From an uncultured Bacillota bacterium (GTDB lineage Bacteria > Bacillota > Clostridia > Tissierellales > Tissierellaceae), in contig CALGAG010000170.1 of the NCBI GenBank assembly GCA_937951995.1, forward strand, positions 1 through 55,113: DNA of 55,113 nucleotides, in the 5' to 3' direction. The notes under the pieces were generated by a model that was given only the letters and a program-made list of their open reading frames with translations, was not told where the DNA came from and made no database searches. Of the stretch, positions 53,929-55,113 are shown in pieces (positions within the stretch are counted from its first letter, which is position 1; the number at the start of each line of letters is the position of its first letter). Made by a program: the position numbers and the translations under genes.

Positions 53929-54816
53929 ATGAAGGATTATATGATAAGAGGTATGGACAGAGAGGGAAGACTTAGGGTATTTGTAGCAAGAACAACACAA
54001 ATGGTGGACGAAGCTAGAAAAATTCACAATACATCAGCTACTGCAACCGCTGCAATGGGGAGATTGTTGACAGCCAGTGCCATGATGGGCGCAACCATGA
54101 AAAATGACACTGACCTATTGACACTTAAGGTATCGGGAGATGGTCCTGTTGGAACCATCACAGCTGTTGCCAACAACCGAGGAGAGGTCAAGGGATTGAT
54201 TGATAATCCTGCAGCAGATGCACCATCAACAGATTCAGGAAAGCTTGATGTGGGTGCGATAGTTGGAAAGAAAGGTGTTTTTGTTTCAATAACTGACATT
54301 GGAATGAGGGACCCATATATTGGGCAAACAAGTCTTGTGACTGGGGAAATTGGGGATGACATTGCCAATTTTTACAGCGAATCAGAGCAGATCCCCACGG
54401 CAGTCGGCCTGGGAGTCTTAGTCGACAGGGACCTTTCCTGCAAGGCAGCAGGAGGGTTTATCATTCAGTTGCTTCCCTTTATTACCGATGAGGAGATAGG
54501 TATGATAGAATCCTCTTTGGAGAAAGCGAGACCGCTTTCCACACTGATTGATGAAGGATATACACCAGAGGAGATAATGGAGGAGCTGTTGTCTGAATTC
54601 AACATGGAGACCACTGATAGGATTGATGTAAGCTACACCTGTGACTGTTCGGCAGACAAGGTTGAGAAGGTCCTGATCAGTCTTGGTGAAAAGGAGATAG
54701 GTGACATCATAGAAGAGGATGGGGAAAGCGAAGTAGTCTGTCATTTCTGTAATACAAAATACCATTTTCACAAGGATGACCTTGAGAAAATCCTGTTGAC
54801 AATAAAGAATAAATAA
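53929..54816 (+). CDS. hslO: redox-regulated chaperone Hsp33
   Basis: 295 residues. The N-terminal domain is typical (MIRGMDREGRLRVFVARTTQ), and the C-terminus carries the zinc switch CDC...CHFC (C-x-C then C-x2-C, about residues 243-275), whose oxidation unfolds and activates the chaperone. In an anaerobe this is protection against oxygen or chlorine stress. AAGGGTG is upstream of ATG. The tRNA operon promoter starts inside the last codons of this gene. Confidence 0.96.
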   Translation: MKDYMIRGMDREGRLRVFVARTTQMVDEARKIHNTSATATAAMGRLLTASAMMGATMKNDTDLLTLKVSGDGPVGTITAVANNRGEVKGLIDNPAADAPSTDSGKLDVGAIVGKKGVFVSITDIGMRDPYIGQTSLVTGEIGDDIANFYSESEQIPTAVGLGVLVDRDLSCKAAGGFIIQLLPFITDEEIGMIESSLEKARPLSTLIDEGYTPEEIMEELLSEFNMETTDRIDVSYTCDCSADKVEKVLISLGEKEIGDIIEEDGESEVVCHFCNTKYHFHKDDLEKILLTIKNK

Positions 54817-54824
54817 TGTATACT
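54796..54824 (+). promoter_or_regulatory. promoter of the Phe-Gly-Cys tRNA operon
   Basis: TTGACA (54796-54801), inside the hslO 3' end, 17-base spacer and TATACT (54819-54824). Transcription should start near 54831, 32 bases before tRNA-Phe. An extended -10-like TGGTATAAT also occurs at 54950-54958, just before tRNA-Gly. Confidence 0.75.
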
Positions 54825-54862
54825 AGCTATTGTGACATCGGCCAGAAATGGTGCGATTACTT

Positions 54863-54938
54863 GCCCAGATAGCTCAGTCGGTAGAGCAGTGGACTGAAAA
54901 TCCACGTGTCGCTGGTTCGATTCCGGCTCTGGGCACCA
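54863..54938 (+). tRNA. tRNA-Phe (anticodon GAA)
   Basis: 76 bases with encoded CCA. The acceptor stem GCCCAGA pairs with TCTGGGC. The anticodon loop is CTGAAAA with GAA at 54896-54898. The T-arm contains GGTTCGATTCC. Confidence 0.97.
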
Positions 54939-54966
54939 CAATGGTTTTATGGTATAATAATGGTAT

Positions 54967-55041
54967 GCGGGAGTGGCTCAGTGGTAGAGCATCGCCTTGC
55001 CAAGGCGAGGGTCGCGAGTTCGAATCTCGTCTTCCGCTCCA
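54967..55041 (+). tRNA. tRNA-Gly (anticodon GCC)
   Basis: 75 bases with encoded CCA. The acceptor stem GCGGGAG pairs with CTTCCGC (one G-T pair), with discriminator T. The anticodon is GCC at 54999-55001 in the loop TTGCCAA. The T-arm contains GAGTTCGAATCTC. Confidence 0.97.
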
Positions 55042-55048
55042 AATATAA

Positions 55049-55113
55049 GGCGCCATAGCCAAGTGGTAAGGCAGAGGTCTGCAACACCTTCACCCCCAGT
55101 TCAAATCTGGGTG
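55049..55113 (+). tRNA. tRNA-Cys (anticodon GCA), cut by window end
   Basis: The 5' acceptor strand is GGCGCCA, the D-arm is TAGCCAAGTGGTAAGGCA, and the loop CTGCAAC holds GCA at 55081-55083. The T-arm CCCAGTTCAAATCTGGG is complete. The 3' acceptor strand, discriminator and CCA lie beyond the window. Confidence 0.95.

Noticed and set aside
54950..54958. Second promoter (TGGTATAAT) between tRNA-Phe and tRNA-Gly
   Set aside because: It has no -35 element and would start inside or at the edge of tRNA-Gly; the upstream promoter is sufficient.
1..55113. CRISPR array, prophage or integrase-borne island
   Set aside because: No regularly spaced direct repeats, phage structural genes, integrase or transposase were seen, and the tRNA genes at the end carry no attachment-like duplicate in the window.

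Overview
The window looks like chromosome from a low-GC, Gram-positive anaerobe of the Clostridia/Tissierellia type. The signs are three T-box leaders, strong AGGAGG-type ribosome binding sites, TTG and GTG starts, TTGACA/TATAAT and extended -10 (TGnTATAAT) promoters, oxygen-sensitive enzymes (class I fumarase, 2-oxoacid:ferredoxin oxidoreductases, a flavin-based transhydrogenase-like complex) and many peptidases and amino-acid genes. I see no prophage, plasmid, CRISPR array or transposase. The genus is inference only.

Layout. 1-5.4 kb: the tail of an SbcC/YhaN-like ATPase, a metallophosphoesterase, nagB, a CYTH protein and tldD/pmbA, closed by a terminator. 5.5-11.5 kb: a promoter, NuoE-like, NuoF-like and a 1187-residue GltD/NuoG-like fusion, and a terminator; this matches the Stn-type bifurcating transhydrogenase. 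11.5-13.9 kb: an ABC-2 exporter. 13.9-15.2 kb (minus): rpsD and ppa. 15.4-18.9 kb: D-aminopeptidase, MATE pump, MTA/SAH deaminase. 19-22.4 kb: an unknown protein, CstA-like permease, a small protein and an ArsA-like ATPase. 22.4-24.3 kb: Cys T-box, cysK, cysE. 24.3-25.3 kb (minus): P1 peptidase. 25.4-29.6 kb: two gamma-alpha fusion 2-oxoacid oxidoreductase subunits flanking one beta subunit. 29.7-35.3 kb: a BusR-like GntR-RCK_C regulator, RocB-like M20 peptidase, AlsT symporter, second M20 peptidase and a UspA protein. 35.3-37.5 kb: a CofE-like gene divergent from a LysR regulator, with a perfect inverted repeat between them. 37.5-41.5 kb: a PAS-GGDEF-EAL protein followed by a diguanylate cyclase gene that appears broken by a small inverted-repeat element. 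41.5-46.5 kb: DUF2007-like protein, iron alcohol dehydrogenase, Trp T-box/trpS, two-subunit fumarase, pgsA. 46.5-50.7 kb: Val T-box, valS, folC. 50.7-55.1 kb: DUF4364 protein (minus), a tiny membrane ORF, hpt, CPBP protease, methyltransferase, hslO and tRNA-Phe, tRNA-Gly and tRNA-Cys (cut by the window end).

How it fits together. The transhydrogenase-like complex would balance NADH, NADPH and ferredoxin pools. The 2-oxoacid oxidoreductases would feed ferredoxin from transaminated amino acids. The peptidases, alanine symporter, CstA-like permease and alcohol dehydrogenase fit growth on peptides and amino acids. The T-boxes tie cysteine synthesis and Trp/Val charging to uncharged tRNA; in each, the specifier codon and the base after UGG in the antiterminator agree with the expected tRNA. 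The best candidate for something undescribed is the 128-bp inverted-repeat element at 40134-40261. Its precise removal, with one copy of a 4-bp flanking repeat, rejoins a membrane-anchored diguanylate cyclase in frame.
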